From NCBI GenBank assembly GCA_029379385.1, contig CM055618.1:6024134-6088133 (forward strand): a stretch of 64,000 nucleotides of DNA. Reading direction: 5' to 3'. Of the stretch, positions 36,765 through 47,461 are shown piece after piece; position 1 is the stretch's first letter; every line of letters begins with the position of its first letter. The translations under genes were made by a program, and so were the position numbers. Source of the stretch: Quillaja saponaria (taxonomy: Eukaryota > Streptophyta > Magnoliopsida > Fabales > Quillajaceae). Under the pieces are notes generated by a model. The model saw nothing but the letters and a program-made list of their open reading frames with translations, was not told where the DNA came from and did no database searches.

Positions 36765-37810
36765 ATTTTCACATGCCTTCACAAAAAGTGCATATTCATG
36801 TGGACATCTAACAAACCCATTTTCTAGAAAATACTTGTCTATTCGATTATATCATGTCCTTGGTGCTTATTTTAGGCCATACGAAGCCTTTTTTGGCTTG
36901 AAAATTTTTTCTTCTTGCCCTTCAATTATATAACCCTTAGGTTGTTCAACATAAACCTCTTTTTCAAGAAAACCATGAAGGAAAGTAGATTTTACATCCA
37001 ATTGATAAATCTTCCAATGCTTATGGGCTGCAAAGGAGATTAACAATCAGATTGTTTCTAAGCGAGTAACAACAGCAAATACCTTTTCATAATCGATCCC
37101 CTGCTTTTGTGCATAGCCTTTTGCAACTAGCTTCGCTTTGTACTTCTCAATTTCTCCTTTTGCATTTTTCTTTACCTTGTACACCCATTTCACGCCAATA
37201 GCTTTATGATCTTTTAGAAGATTTTTCAACTCCCAAGTATCATTTTTTTAATAGCTTTTATCTCCTCATCCATTGTTTGTCTCCACTTCTTGTTATTTTC
37301 AACTTCTTCAAAAAATAATTGTTCACTATCTGCAATAAGACAAAATAAATTAACATTTTCTATCATTTCTGTATTTTCATAAAGATCAAGAAGACTTCTT
37401 GTTTTTGGTGACCGTTCAGTTGAACTTTTTCTGATGAAGGAGTTGGTGATGGAGGTGGAGTAATGGCTTCCAATGCTACTTCTATATCTTGTTCTTCTTC
37501 AAAGTAAGAAAAAAATTATAACTTTCTTCTTCTTGAACATCTCAATCCCATGTTTCATCTTCATTAAACTCAACATCTCTACTAACTATGATTTTTCCAT
37601 TCCTTGGGTTATAAAGCTTGTACCCTTTGGAATTTAAATCATAGCCAACAAATACATACTTCACACTTCGAACATCAAGTTTAAATCTCTCTTAATTCGG
37701 TACATGGGCATAGGCAATGCTTTCAAAAATTCACAAGTGAGAAACATTTGGCTTCTTTCCACTCCAAGCTTGTTAAGGTGTTTGATTCTCCACACCTTTG
37801 GTTGGATATC
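36765..37810 (-). pseudogene. Copia reverse transcriptase N-terminal part
   Basis: On minus 37229-37047 reads HKAIGVKWVYKVKKNAKGEI and LVAKGYAQKQGIDYEKVF, then WKIYQLDVKSTFLHGFLEKE and VYVEQPKGY, with stops at LK*APRT*Y. The frame reaches the CACTA end at HEYALFVKACEN. The first catalytic aspartate is kept in QLDVKSTF. Between 37260 and 37800 the linker between integrase and reverse transcriptase is degenerate. Confidence 0.9.
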
Positions 37811-37812
37811 TG

Positions 37813-38710
37813 TTAGACAAATAAAATTGTACAAGAAACAACTTCAGCCCAAAAATCTTTAGGTATATTCTTAGATTTCAACAAATATCGGGCCATATTA
37901 AGAATTGTTCTATTCTTCCTTTCTACTACATCATTTTGTTGTGGTGTTCTAGGAACCGTTAAAGGACAACGAATCACTTGTGTTTCACAAAAGATATTGA
38001 ATTCATTTGAAGTGAATTCGCCTCCTCTGTCGGACCTTAAAGATTTAATTACATGACCATTTTTTTTTTCAACAAGAGTTTTAAACTTTTTGAACACCTC
38101 AAAAGCCTCTAACCATATTAAACTTGTGGCTTCTTTAGGAAAACTCTTCCTTGCATGTTTTCCAAGGAGGCATGCTTCACACAATTGATTTAGGTGGTCA
38201 CTGAATAGCAACCCAGACACCATCTTCTTCTCTCCTAAATTCTCAAGTCCTCTAAAATTCAAATGACCCAACCACATATGCCAACACCATGTTAAATCTT
38301 TTGCACACATCTTTAAACATTTGACACCATCGGTTTGGAGATTCAAAATGAACATCCTATCTCTTGTAATGGAAACCTTAGCAATAAGATTAGCATCTTT
38401 ATCTCTAAGGCAAAGGTTTTTATCTTTCGTATGAATTTCATAACTTTTCTCTAAAAGTTGTTCCAAACATAAAATGTTACTTTTTAATTTTGGAACATAA
38501 TAAACATCATAAATGAGCTTATGACTACCATCTTTCAAAGAAATTAAAATGGTACATTTTCCTTTGATTGGAATTTTGGAAGAGTCTCCAAAGGTCACAA
38601 ATCCACTCATTTTTTCATCATCTCTAAAAATTTGTTCTTGTCCCTATACATATGATTGCTTGAACCATTGTCAAGGTACCATGAACTCTTGATCACCTCC
38701 TTTTCATCTC
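37813..38710 (-). pseudogene. Copia protease, GAG-pre-integrase and integrase
   Basis: Protease has SSWYLDNGSSNHMYRDKN near 38670 and VTFGDSSKIPIKGKCT. The pre-integrase zinc region reads WHMWLGHLNFRGLENL and CEACLLGKHARKSF, an HHCC pattern. The integrase core has SLRSDRGGEFTSNEF (catalytic D) and PQQNDVVERKNR (catalytic E). One frame is open for 265 codons (38610-37813). There is a stop after SCTILFV, and the segment carrying the first catalytic aspartate appears shortened between PKEATS and KFKTLVEKKNG. Confidence 0.9.
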
Positions 38711-38719
38711 ATTTAAATG

Positions 38720-39700
38720 CTAGTAACAAAGTTGGCTCTTCCACTTCTTCTTTGTATTCAAGTAGATTAGCATTCTCTTGAACAACATTAGTATTGCGAC
38801 ATTCCGAAGCAAAATGACCAAATTTATGGCAATTATAGCATTCAACATTGCTCTTGTCATACATCTTCTCATTTGGTCTTGAATAATTTCCTCTTCCTCT
38901 TCCACGGCCTCCTGATGATTGTTAGCCTCTTCTTTCATTATTATTCTCAAAATGATATTCTCCTATTCCTCTTCCTCATCTTCCTCGTCCACGACCACGA
39001 CCTTTTTGGTTTCTTTCTTGTACACCATCTTTTTCTTTGAAAGAAACCTTGGCTTGGAAAGCTTGTTCAAGCAGCTTCTCTTCCTTCTTCTTAAATCTTT
39101 TTTCATGGGCTTGTAATGATCCCATGAGTTTCTCAATAGACAAGGTGTCTTTCGATTCTTCGATTGCAATAACAATGTAATCAAATTTTGGTTGCAAAAA
39201 GCGAAGGATTTTCTCCACCACACGAACATCTTCTACTTTTTCTCTATACTTTTTCAATTGGTTAACCGTGGCTAGCATTCTTGAAAAATAATCCGAAATT
39301 AACTCGGATTCCTTCATGTGCAAGGCTTCAAAATCTCCTCTCAATGTTTAGAGTCGAATCTTCTTCACTTTTTTAACTCCTTGGAGAGAGCTTTGCAAAA
39401 TCTCCCAAGCTTTCTTAGCAATCGTTGCTAGTGCCACCTTCTCAAACATGGACTCTTCTAACCCTTGATAGATGAGAGTGAGAACTTGTGATCCTTCTTC
39501 CTAGCCTTTTATAAGGTATCTTTTTTAGCCGTAGACAAAGCAGCTTCATCTTGTGGTTGGTCACATCCTTTCTCTACGATCTCCCATGCATCTTGTCCAA
39601 CAAGCAAAGCTTTCATATGAAGACACCAATTGTCATAGTTGTCTTTTGTAAGACGAGGAAATTGAAATGAGAATATTCCTGATCTAGTAGACATCTCTCA
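38720..39700 (-). pseudogene. Copia gag
   Basis: It starts near 39694 with MSTRSGIFSFQFPRLTKDNY and NWCLHMKALLVGQDAWEIVE, the UBN2/DUF4219-type N-terminus of plant Copia gag. It continues with [24 protein letters not shown] text (39340) and [20 protein letters not shown]. An RGRGR-rich stretch near 38990 precedes an intact zinc knuckle CYNCHKFGHFASEC near 38800-38845. Frameshifts separate the blocks. Confidence 0.9.
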
Positions 39701-39722
39701 AATTCACCAAATTAGAGAAGTA

Positions 39723-39735
39723 GGCTCTGATACCA
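39723..39735 (-). other. tRNA-iMet primer binding site of the 30007-40127 Copia
   Basis: TGGTATCAGAGCC on minus, a few bases inside the 5' LTR. Confidence 0.9.
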
Positions 39736-39738
39736 CTT

Positions 39739-40127
39739 TAATAGAAATATCATAAGCACAACACACAAATTAAATAGGATGACTAAATTGGAATACCTAA
39801 AAACAATTTTTACTTTCTTGATATCAAATTGAAAACATATAATGGGTATTTATAAGACTCATAATAGTAACTCTAAAGTCACACAACTAAATGTGCACTA
39901 ATATGACTTTAATGCCCATTACCCTAGACATTAAGAACTCCAACCCAATACTACAATTTTATTACACATTAAAATAACAAAAAAAACTTCCACTAGCACA
40001 CAATAATTAATAGCCACCCATTATAAGAAATTAACTACCTCTTAAAACCTATAACATTAAAATAACTCATATTTCTAACTTCTACTAACAATTTATCATA
40101 GGAAAATAAAGTTTATTATTTTCAACA
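39739..40127 (-). repeat. 5' LTR of the 30007-40127 Copia
   Basis: 389 bases ending TTTTCAACA directly before the target duplication GTATT. The first bases are TAATAG instead of TGATAG, a terminal mutation. Confidence 0.92.
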
Positions 40128-40132
40128 GTATT

Positions 40133-40400
40133 GTTGTAACCCAAAGCCCATAATAAGATCCACCCTTATCAATACCCCGTTCTTCAAAAGTTCCTTGTCC
40201 ATAAGGATTCCAGTTGGGATACTTTGCCTTCAATGCATTGTAATCTTCCTAAGTGCATTTGTCTATGCCAGTATTGGACCACTGTACTAATACTTGAGAT
40301 ACTGGCCTATTGGTTTTTCTAATCATCCTCCTGCTTAGTATAACTTGAGGCTTAGAATCAATTGACCCTCTTCATTAAAGCTTGGTAATTGCTAGTATAC
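40133..40400 (-). pseudogene. Gypsy C-terminal chromodomain-like block
   Basis: On minus it reads VLVQWSNTGIDKCT, then EDYNALKAKYPNWNPYGQ, resembling the W-E-D tail that ends integrases of chromoviral gypsy elements. The tryptophan codon before ED is a stop. The Copia target site lies just after this block. Confidence 0.7.
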
Positions 40401-40446
40401 CTCATGTTGCTCATGCTGTTTCTTGAGCAAGGATACATGTAATACG

Positions 40447-41500
40447 TTATATTCTAGCATCCTGAGGCAACTCTAACTCATAAGCTACCTTACCAACCCT
40501 CTTAATTATTTGGAATGGTCCATAATACTTTGCAGAAAGCTTATGGACATTGACAATAAAGACTGATATTTGTTTATAAGGTCTTAATTTGAGATAAACC
40601 CACTCCCTTTCTTCAAATTCCCTTTCTGTTCTATGATGATTAGCTTGAATCTTCATTCTTCCTTCTGCCTTCCTCAAATGTTGTTTTAGTAATTGTATCA
40701 AAGTCTCTTTATCTGTTAGAGATCTATCTAACATATCATTACTAGAATCTTTTCTAACATAAGGAATGTATGGTGGAGGTTCTTGACCAAACATTGCCTG
40801 GCATGGTATCATACTGATAGAAGAGAAGAGTGGTGAGTGGAATTGTACCACCATTAACCCATTGGTAGCCATTTTACCCACTGTTTGGGTTGATCACCTG
40901 CAAAGCATCTTAAGTATGTTTTTAGGGTCTTGTTTACTACCTCTGTCTGACCATCAATTTATGGATGGTAGGCAGTGGAGTAATGTAGCTTCACTTGTTG
41001 GATTTTAAACAGTTTCCTTTAAGAAGTCAGATAAAAATACATTATCCCTGTCATAATTTTTTTTTTTTTTGGAAGTCCATGAATGTTGTACATTCTCTCC
41101 ATGGAAGCCTGAGCTACTGAGAAAGCTATATAAGGTTGCTGCAAGGCCACAAAGTGAGCAAATTTTGACAGTCTGTCCACTATAACCATAATCACATATT
41201 TTTCTTCTGACTGTGATAATCCCACTGTAAAATCCATGGAGATTGAAGTCCAAACTCCTTTTGGTACTGGTAATGGCTGCAATAGTCCAGGTGCTGCTAC
41301 TGTTTCACTTTTAAAACTCTAGCACACATCACACTATCTAAGGAAATTCCTAACACTCTTCTGCTACTATTTCCCAATCTTTTGATTGTTGCATGTACAC
41401 CAGAATGACCACCTGCTCCACTGGTGTGAAATAACACCAATAATTATGTCCTCAGTTCTTTATTGTGGCCTACCACCAGTCTGCCTTTTCTTTTAAGTTG
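40447..41500 (-). pseudogene. Gypsy integrase
   Basis: Blocks on minus are MQPLPVPKGVWTSISMDFTV, VIMVIVDRLSKFAHFVALQQ and YNIHGLPKKKK (41019-41282), then AMFGQEPPPYIPYV and a C-terminal part with YKQISVFIVNVHKLSAKYYG and PFQIIKRVGKVAYELELP (40447-40881). The catalytic D of SMDF is present. Frameshifts, including one at a T homopolymer near 41060, and a deletion remove the D-x35-E region. Confidence 0.88.
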
Positions 41501-41648
41501 GCCTGGGATTACTTAAGAGTGTTTATGACCTCTTCTTCCCTATTCTAGATCCATTGCAATCTTCTTAAGCCTGCTATCCTCCTAACAACTAGTTATAAGT
41601 CTCTGCACCAAATCTGTTGTGACAGTTGATATTGCTAAGTAGCATTCT

Positions 41649-43083
41649 TCATTTTTTTCTTGCTTGTTTATTACTGTCACTCTTAACAGTGCATCTACAA
41701 CTATGTTTTCTTTTCCTTTTTTTGTATTGAATCTCATAATCTAACTCTATTAGTTTAGCAAGCCATTTTTGTAATACAGCATTACATTCTTTCTGCTCTA
41801 ACAGGTGTTTCAAAGCTTGATGGTCAATTTTGATTATAAAGTGTCTGCCTATCAAGTATTTTTTACACCTGTTAATGGCATAAACTTTGGCTATAAGCTC
41901 TTTTTCATAGGTAGACAAGGCTAGATGCTTGGAACCTAGAGCTTTGCTCATAAATACTAAGGGACGTCCTTTTTGCAGCAGTACTGCCTCAATTCCTGCA
42001 CCTGAGGCATTGCATAAATTATGAAAACTTTGTTATAATCTGGCAATGGCAAGACTAGAGCTTAAGTCATTAAGAATTTGAGTTTATGAAAAGCTTCTTT
42101 AGCCTCCTACCCTCATTCAAATGCATTTTTCTTCAACAACACATTCAGGTTCTTTCATTCTTGCTTATTTTCCCATGATCCCTTATAAATCTTCTATAAT
42201 AAGTAACCTGTCAGGCCTAAAAAACCCCTCAACTCCTTCACAGTGTTTGGTCTAGGCCAATTACTCATTGCCTCTATCTTTTTAGGGTCTACAACTACCC
42301 CAGATATAGTAATTATATGCCCTATATACTTTATATGCTGGCTAGAAAATGTACATTTACTTTTCTTTGCATACAGTATAAATGCCCTTAAGAGTTGTAG
42401 CACTTATTTAAGATGATCTAGGTGTTCCTACCATGACGTACTATATACTAGTATGTCATCAAAGAAGACTAACACAAACTTTCTTAATAGTGGCTTGAAT
42501 ATGCAGTTCATGAGTCCTTGGAATGTAACAGGTGCATTTGTCAATCCAAATGGCATAACTACAAATTCATATAACCCTTCATAGGTTTTAAAAGCTCTAT
42601 TGTGAATATCTTAAGGTGCCATTCTAATCTGATGATAATCACCCCTTAAATCCAACTTAAAAAAAAAAACTTTGCACCATAAAGCTCATGTAGCAACTCC
42701 TTTATTAGTGGAATAGGAAATTTATTTTTTAGTGTTAACTGATTAAGTCTCCTATAATCAACATAAAATCTCCAAGTGTCATTTTTTTTTCTTAACTAAC
42801 ACTACTGGAGATGCAAAAGGGCTGCAGCTAAGTCTGATACCTTGTTATCTAACATCTCTTTAAGAAGATTTTCAATAATATCCTTTTGTAAAATGCCATA
42901 TCTATATGGTCTTAAGTTGAAAGGTTCTGCACCTGCTTTAAGGGTTATCTTATTATCAAACTCTCTTTTAGGAGGTAATGATTGTGGTATATCAAACACA
43001 TTAGAATACTCATCTAGTAAAGTAGACAAATCAGATTGTTTTACCTCAGTTGGTGACAATGCAATGGAAAAGAGTGTTGCCAT
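41649..43083 (-). pseudogene. Gypsy reverse transcriptase and RNase H
   Basis: The reverse transcriptase begins with LSTLLDEYSNVFDIPQSLPP and FNLRPYRYGILQKDIIENLL (42802-43083), has the catalytic [13 protein letters not shown] near 42450-42500, and continues with KKSKCTFSSQHIKYIGHIIT and NWPRPNTVKELRGFLGLTGY (42194-42403). RNase H follows with ALSTYEKELIAKVYAINRCK and FIIKIDHQALKHLLEQK (41649-41951). The DD pair survives, but stops and shifts occur throughout. Confidence 0.92.
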
Positions 43084-43302
43084 GCTGTCTGAGGTTTACT
43101 TTTTGCTCAGTTCTATTATTGCATTTACTTGTACTAGCATACTGGTTCATGTCTTTTGCACCCACTTGTTCATCTTCTTTCTGTCATTTATTCTTACTCC
43201 TACATTATTTCTCCCTTGTAGCTTAACTACTTTGCCTTCCTATGTGAACTCCATAATTAACTCTTTAAAGTTCCATTTCATGTTGCCCAGTGAAGATAAC
43301 CA

Positions 43303-43605
43303 CTACACCCCTAAAACCAGATCATAGCTATTCAAAGGCATGACTAGAAAATCTGCACCAAACTCAGTCTGTACCATACTCCAATTCATATTGTGGTAGA
43401 CTACAAACATCATCAGTTTATACTCATTTTCCACTACTTCCTTCATATCCTTTGTTTGACTGGTCACCTTTAAGTCCACAAAATTATGGGTGTTGCCACT
43501 ATCAATAAGAATTAAAACTTCTTGTTTCTTGGCATACCCTATTACTTTCATAGTTTGAAATCCCTTGATCAAATGGCCTGCTATATTGTGTGTCAATGCC
43601 TGCAA
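43303..43605 (-). pseudogene. Gypsy aspartic protease
   Basis: A 100-codon frame contains EVLILIDSGNTHNFVDLKV, the DSG active-site motif, and ends with NSYDLVLGV, matching the D.ILG motif of the fold. Confidence 0.88.
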
Positions 43606-43675
43606 TGATATAGCTATTCATTCTTCACTCTCATTTTCTAGAACATCAGATACATCTATTACTCCTTACTCCTCT

Positions 43676-44709
43676 TCAAACTCTTCCTCCTCTTCCACTG
43701 TTATGGTCATTAAGGATCTTCCATTTTTGTAGTTGTGTCCTGCAATAACTTTCATTGCAATAAAAAACATAGCCCTCTTTTCCTCCTATCCTCCATTTCT
43801 GCTTCGGACATAAAGAATGATGGTTTTTTAGTGTTGGTGTTCTTTGTGGGTTTATAGTTGCTGGTGAAAGGTTTTTCTTTGGAGTTACTGTTGGAATTCT
43901 AGTTTGAATAAACAGGAGATTAGGGTTTAGGAAATGTGTTTCGGGTAAATTCAGGTGTGGGAACAGAATTGGGATGGGGTGATTGTTTATGGTTGCTGCC
44001 ATAGGGTTTCTTTGTAAATGGTTAATGATAGTAAGTTTTCTTGGGTTACTGCTAAACTCATGGTATGAGATAAAGACTTAATCTCTACCAAACTGATTCC
44101 ATGTGCTATCTCCTTCTTAAGGCCACTAAGATAGTGATAAAGCAATGCTTCTTTATCCAAAGTACATCTATTCTTTAACACCTCAAATTGCTCATTATAG
44201 TCTTTTACACTACTAGATTGTTTGAGTTTCTTTAATGCTATAATAGGTCTGGTAAGAACATTATCTTTGAATCGTACTTGTAACTCTTGTACCAACTCCT
44301 CCCAAGTGATCTTTCTCATTCTCTTTTCTTCCTCAAAACCTTGATACCATTTCACAGCCTTTTCTCTAAAGTGAACTGTAGCCAATCTCACCTTCAATTC
44401 TTCTGGTGTCTCATCAATTTCAAAGAATTCTTATCATTTAAACACCCAGCTTCTCAAGTTTTCACCATCAAATCTTGGAAGTTCAACTTGAGTAACTTTC
44501 TTCAAAAGCTAGTAATCCTTCAGACCCCCATCCTGAATCTTAAACTGTCTAGGTGCTTTTACAAGTTGTTCATAGCCTTGGTAACCCTTTGGTTCATTCC
44601 TTAGTGGTGGCACAAACTGAGCACCTGGTGGATTAGGTAGGATGGGTGGTTGATTATCCTCTGGTGGTGGAGGATGGTGGTTCTCACTAGGTTTCTTTAG
44701 TGTAGCCAT
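43676..44709 (-). pseudogene. Gypsy gag
   Basis: A proline-rich N-terminus (PPPPEDNQPPILPNPPG, 44509-44709) is followed, after two adjacent stops near 44430, by the retrotransposon gag core EKAVKWYQGFEEEKRMRKIT, WEELVQELQVRFKD and VKDYNEQFEVLKNRC (43987-44397). The C-terminal zinc region is scrambled. Confidence 0.85.
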
Positions 44710-44903
44710 AATAACCAGAACCTCTTGAAACCTTGTGTTGGTAGCCTTTATTATAGCTTAGAATTTAACTTCAGAATCTTCCTTTAATTCTTGGAGAGAC
44801 AAATCAATCCTAGAATCCATGGCCTCTATCTTTAATTCCTAAGCTATGAGATTCTGATCAATCACGTTGGCACTGACATTTACCATCATAGAGTCAAGAT
44901 GTT

Positions 44904-44915
44904 GCTCTGATACCA
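44904..44915 (-). other. tRNA-iMet primer binding site of the gypsy element
   Basis: TGGTATCAGAGC on minus, just inside the LTR end at 44919. Confidence 0.85.
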
Positions 44916-44995
44916 CTTTGATAAGACAAAATTCAGCTCCAAGAATGGACACTGAATTTGGCAAAGTTTAAGTGCAACAGCTAACTGAAAAAACT

Positions 44996-45240
44996 CAGAA
45001 AGGAAATAGAAAAGGGAAAAAGACAAGCTAGAAGACTTACTTATTGCAATTATTTTGGTTGATTTACCTGTTAAGGTAATAATTTGTCAGCAAATCTAGC
45101 AAATAAAGTAGGTGATAATAATCATAATATCTTGTAAACAAAGTTAATAATAAGTCCAGTCTATTAAGCTGCAGAAAAACCTTCCATAGATTTAAACCTT
45201 TAGCTACTTTTATTTTAAACTAATTCAATATAATTTACAT
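44996..45240. other. Junction between gypsy LTR and the ATL20-like gene
   Basis: No coding signal. It should contain the outer end of the gypsy 5' LTR and part of intron 1 of the neighbouring gene. The breakpoint could not be fixed. Confidence 0.4.
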
Positions 45241-46020
45241 TCATTGTAAAGATATGAAATTCACCTTGCACTTGCAGAGAATTTGAACAGGACCTGAAGT
45301 TTTTTTATGAAGTTCAATTGCAAAAAAGTTACCTTTGATTGGTTTGGGAATGTGGGAACATTCAATTTTGCCTTCAGTGCCATTGTTCTTCATTTTACAA
45401 CTCTTTCCTTCTGCTTCACAAACAGAACAATTTGGGTTGGTCCAACTCAAAGACAAGCTACTTTTGTCAAACCTCCAACTTAATAAAATGTCACCCATCT
45501 TAGTGCAAGATGGCTTTTCAAAGCCAGAGATATCCCTAAAATCAGAAAGAACGGCACAAATTTGATAGCAAGTATCAATTATAGAACAGTAATCTTCATA
45601 ACCAATGTTTCCTTCAGACGAAGAACAATCAAATATAGAATAGTTGTTTGAGAACTGATCTGGTTGAAACTTGAAAGGAGAAGTCAATGAAATGTTGAGT
45701 CCTAGTAGCTGTCTCAGAAAACAGTTATTGGGTCCATATACTTCAAGAACCTGAGATTTATAATCTATGCTTCTAACAAAGAATTTTACAGGAATTGCGG
45801 GAAGCTCAAGCAATGTGTCATGTTTATCTGTACAAGATAGATCAAACCCCGGATAGCCACAGTGGTCCAGCTTGCTATCTTTGATTTTGAAGGGAAACTG
45901 AACAATTGGGCCACCACGTCCACACTTCGATTCTATGCATTCATTTTGGCTCAATCCAAGCTGCACAAAGAGCAAAACTATGAACGACAAGCAGAAAACT
46001 AGATAGCGAACCATTTTCAT
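45241..46020 (-). CDS. GUB_WAK ectodomain protein, RING-H2 ATL20/21-like, truncated gene
   Basis: An open frame of 259 codons begins at ATG 46018-46020. It has a signal peptide (hydrophobic VRYLVFCLSFIVLLFVQLG) and the cysteine-rich wall-associated galacturonan-binding domain: CGRGGPIVQFPFKIKD, HCGYPGFDLSC, PAIPVKFFVRSIDYKSQVLE and PNCSVCEAEGKSCKMKN. This layout and wording fit plant ATL20-22-type proteins, which continue with a membrane helix and a RING-H2 finger. A good donor (CAAAG/GTAACT) after HIPKPIK near 45332 marks the usual end of exon 1; the last 29 codons would then be intron read-through. No membrane or RING exon was found downstream, where the gypsy element sits. It is thus a broken gene or one that yields a short secreted protein. 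It is arranged head to head with the kinase gene at 46462. Confidence 0.8.
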   Translation of the reverse strand: MKMVRYLVFCLSFIVLLFVQLGLSQNECIESKCGRGGPIVQFPFKIKDSKLDHCGYPGFDLSCTDKHDTLLELPAIPVKFFVRSIDYKSQVLEVYGPNNCFLRQLLGLNISLTSPFKFQPDQFSNNYSIFDCSSSEGNIGYEDYCSIIDTCYQICAVLSDFRDISGFEKPSCTKMGDILLSWRFDKSSLSLSWTNPNCSVCEAEGKSCKMKNNGTEGKIECSHIPKPIKGNFFAIELHKKTSGPVQILCKCKVNFISLQ

Positions 46021-46461
46021 TTGGTTCCCTACCTTTTCTTCTATATATTTTCTGGGTGTTTTGTGTCTTAATTATTCACTATTTTCTGTATGTTTATCAT
46101 TTGAAGTTCATTTCCCAATTAAAAAAAAGAAGACGACAAAACCCCCCATTAACAAACACCAATAATTTTCTTGGTCAAGTTTGAAGGCTGCTTGATGATA
46201 GACGTCATTGGTTCTCTACCAGTTCCTTTTTTTCTTTTCTTTAGTATTTGGTGTTTTGTTCACAATTTCTGTGTTTGTTATTTGTAGTTCTTTTTCCAAA
46301 TAAATAAGACAAAATCCCACATTAACAAACATTAATAATTTTCTCGGTCATGACAAATGGTTGATGCTAGACAGCATTGACTTCTATTATATTCCACCAC
46401 TCAAGACTCAGAAATTACAGAACTTTTTAATATCGGTCATATAGCCATACCAAAGGTATCA
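46021..46461. promoter_or_regulatory. Shared bidirectional promoter region with an internal tandem duplication
   Basis: Only 441 bases separate the two divergent start codons. Two related blocks of about 150 bases (46050-46215 and 46245-46395) lie head to tail. Both start with GGTGTTTTGT and share ACATTAACAAACA-like text and AATAATTTTCT.GGTCA; they end GACGTCATTG and GACAGCATTG. The first block has a GACGTCA (ACGT-core, TGACG-type) site; the second has lost it. Confidence 0.65.
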
Positions 46462-47461
46462 ATGAGAAAAATGATCTTTTCCATGTCTTTCTCTTCTTTT
46501 CCATCAACCTGGTTCGCAGGATTCATAGCCCTCCTCATCATTGTGTTATTCCAAGACACTTGTCATGCTAAAGCTACTAGTGATTACTGTGCCCCTTCTT
46601 CCTGTGGCAAACTCCAGAACATAAGTTATCCCTTCAGGCTTAAAGGCGACAACCGGAAAAACTGTGGTGATCAGAGATATGAATTGGCTTGTGAAAGCAA
46701 TGTCACGGTGTTAAATTTGTTTCTAGGAAAATTCTATGTACAGGCAATCAATTATGGAAACTACACAATTCGTCTCGTTGATCCAGGTGTCCACAATCAG
46801 GAATCTGATTGCTCCTCTGTGCCTCATAATTTCGTAAGCAAGTATAGCTTTGAAAATTCTTATAATTTATACGTTTCTTATCAAGATCTGGTCGGAATAT
46901 ATGTATCGGTATATAAGACGATTGAATTACTGAAACCTATAATTTACTTGCGCTGTACAAATCCAGTTCTTGATGATGCTCGTTACGTCGATACCTCTCC
47001 CTGCATCAGAGGGAACTCCGACTCTAAAGGGCATACCTATGCAATTCTGGAGCAATTGCTTGTTAAAGACCTGAAAGTTGGGTGCCAAGTGAAGCTAATT
47101 TCTCAGACATTCTCGGAGTGGTGGGTGGGCAAAAGCCCCAACAATGTTTCCTACACTGACATTCACGAGAGATTAGTTTATGGGTTTGAGCTGTCATGGA
47201 TGGATGGGGTTTGCGAAAAATATTGCGGAAAATTGGGTGAATGCTCGTTCAATATTACCAGCAAACAGCTTAGCTGTTATGATCTTTGCAGATTTGAAAT
47301 TTGTGGTAAGATTCCGAAAGAGAATGAATAGCTCATACACATATGGTAGTTACAACTTACAAGGATTTACGCTTGTTTAACATTTCTACAACTAAGCAGC
47401 TCATATTTGTTCTGTTTTGATGACTTAGGAATTTGGTCAACTATTTTCGCTATTGTCAAAG
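46462..47461 (+). CDS. LRK10L2-type receptor kinase: ectodomain exons 1-2
   Basis: Exon 1 (46462-47305, donor GTAAGA) encodes a signal peptide/hydrophobic leader (WFAGFIALLIIVLFQ) and a GUB_WAK domain: CAPSSCGKLQNISYPFRLKG, NCGDQRYELAC and FYVQAINYGNYTIRLVDPGV, followed by ELSWMDGVCEKYCGKLGECS, the WAK-associated cysteine block. Exon 2 (47429-47461, 33 nt) adds IWSTIFAIVK. Phases 1-1-1 continue cleanly into the 24-nt exon 3 at 55337 and the kinase exon at 55596, so these are the 5' exons of one receptor kinase gene. Without splicing at 47305, exon 1 reads to TAG/TGA-class termination at 47331, giving a 289-residue secreted-type product. Such receptors sense cell wall or pathogen cues in the LEAF RUST 10-like family. 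Confidence 0.85.

Larger units (their letters stand above)
30007..40127 (-). mobile_element. Ty1/Copia LTR retrotransposon, nearly complete, split by a CACTA element
   Basis: LTRs are 30007-30401 and 39739-40127. Identical target duplications GTATT occur at 30002-30006 and 40128-40132. The primer site (TGGTATCAGAGCC on minus) is at about 39723-39735 and a purine tract (AAGTTTAAGAGGAAG on minus) sits inside the left LTR. Coding order on minus is gag, protease, integrase, reverse transcriptase, RNase H. Without the CACTA element the Copia is about 4.7 kb, normal for the family. Confidence 0.95.
29677..44995 (-). mobile_element. Ty3/gypsy retrotransposon (minus), carrying a nested Copia that carries a nested CACTA element
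   Basis: Gypsy sequence occupies 29677-30006 and 40128 to about 44995; the interval between is a later Copia insertion. Terminal segments starting TGATAAG at 29677 and 44919 are related for about 60 bases and represent the LTR ends; further in, the two flanks diverge, so the right LTR is altered or recombined. The tRNA-iMet primer site (TGGTATCAGAGC on minus) lies at about 44904-44915. Coding order on minus is gag, protease, reverse transcriptase, RNase H, integrase and a C-terminal chromodomain-like block, which is Ty3/gypsy order. Stops and shifts show it is dead. The right limit is approximate. Confidence 0.85.

Noticed and set aside
42842..43327. 161-codon + strand frame
   Set aside because: It is antisense to the gypsy protease/reverse transcriptase and shows no recognisable domain.
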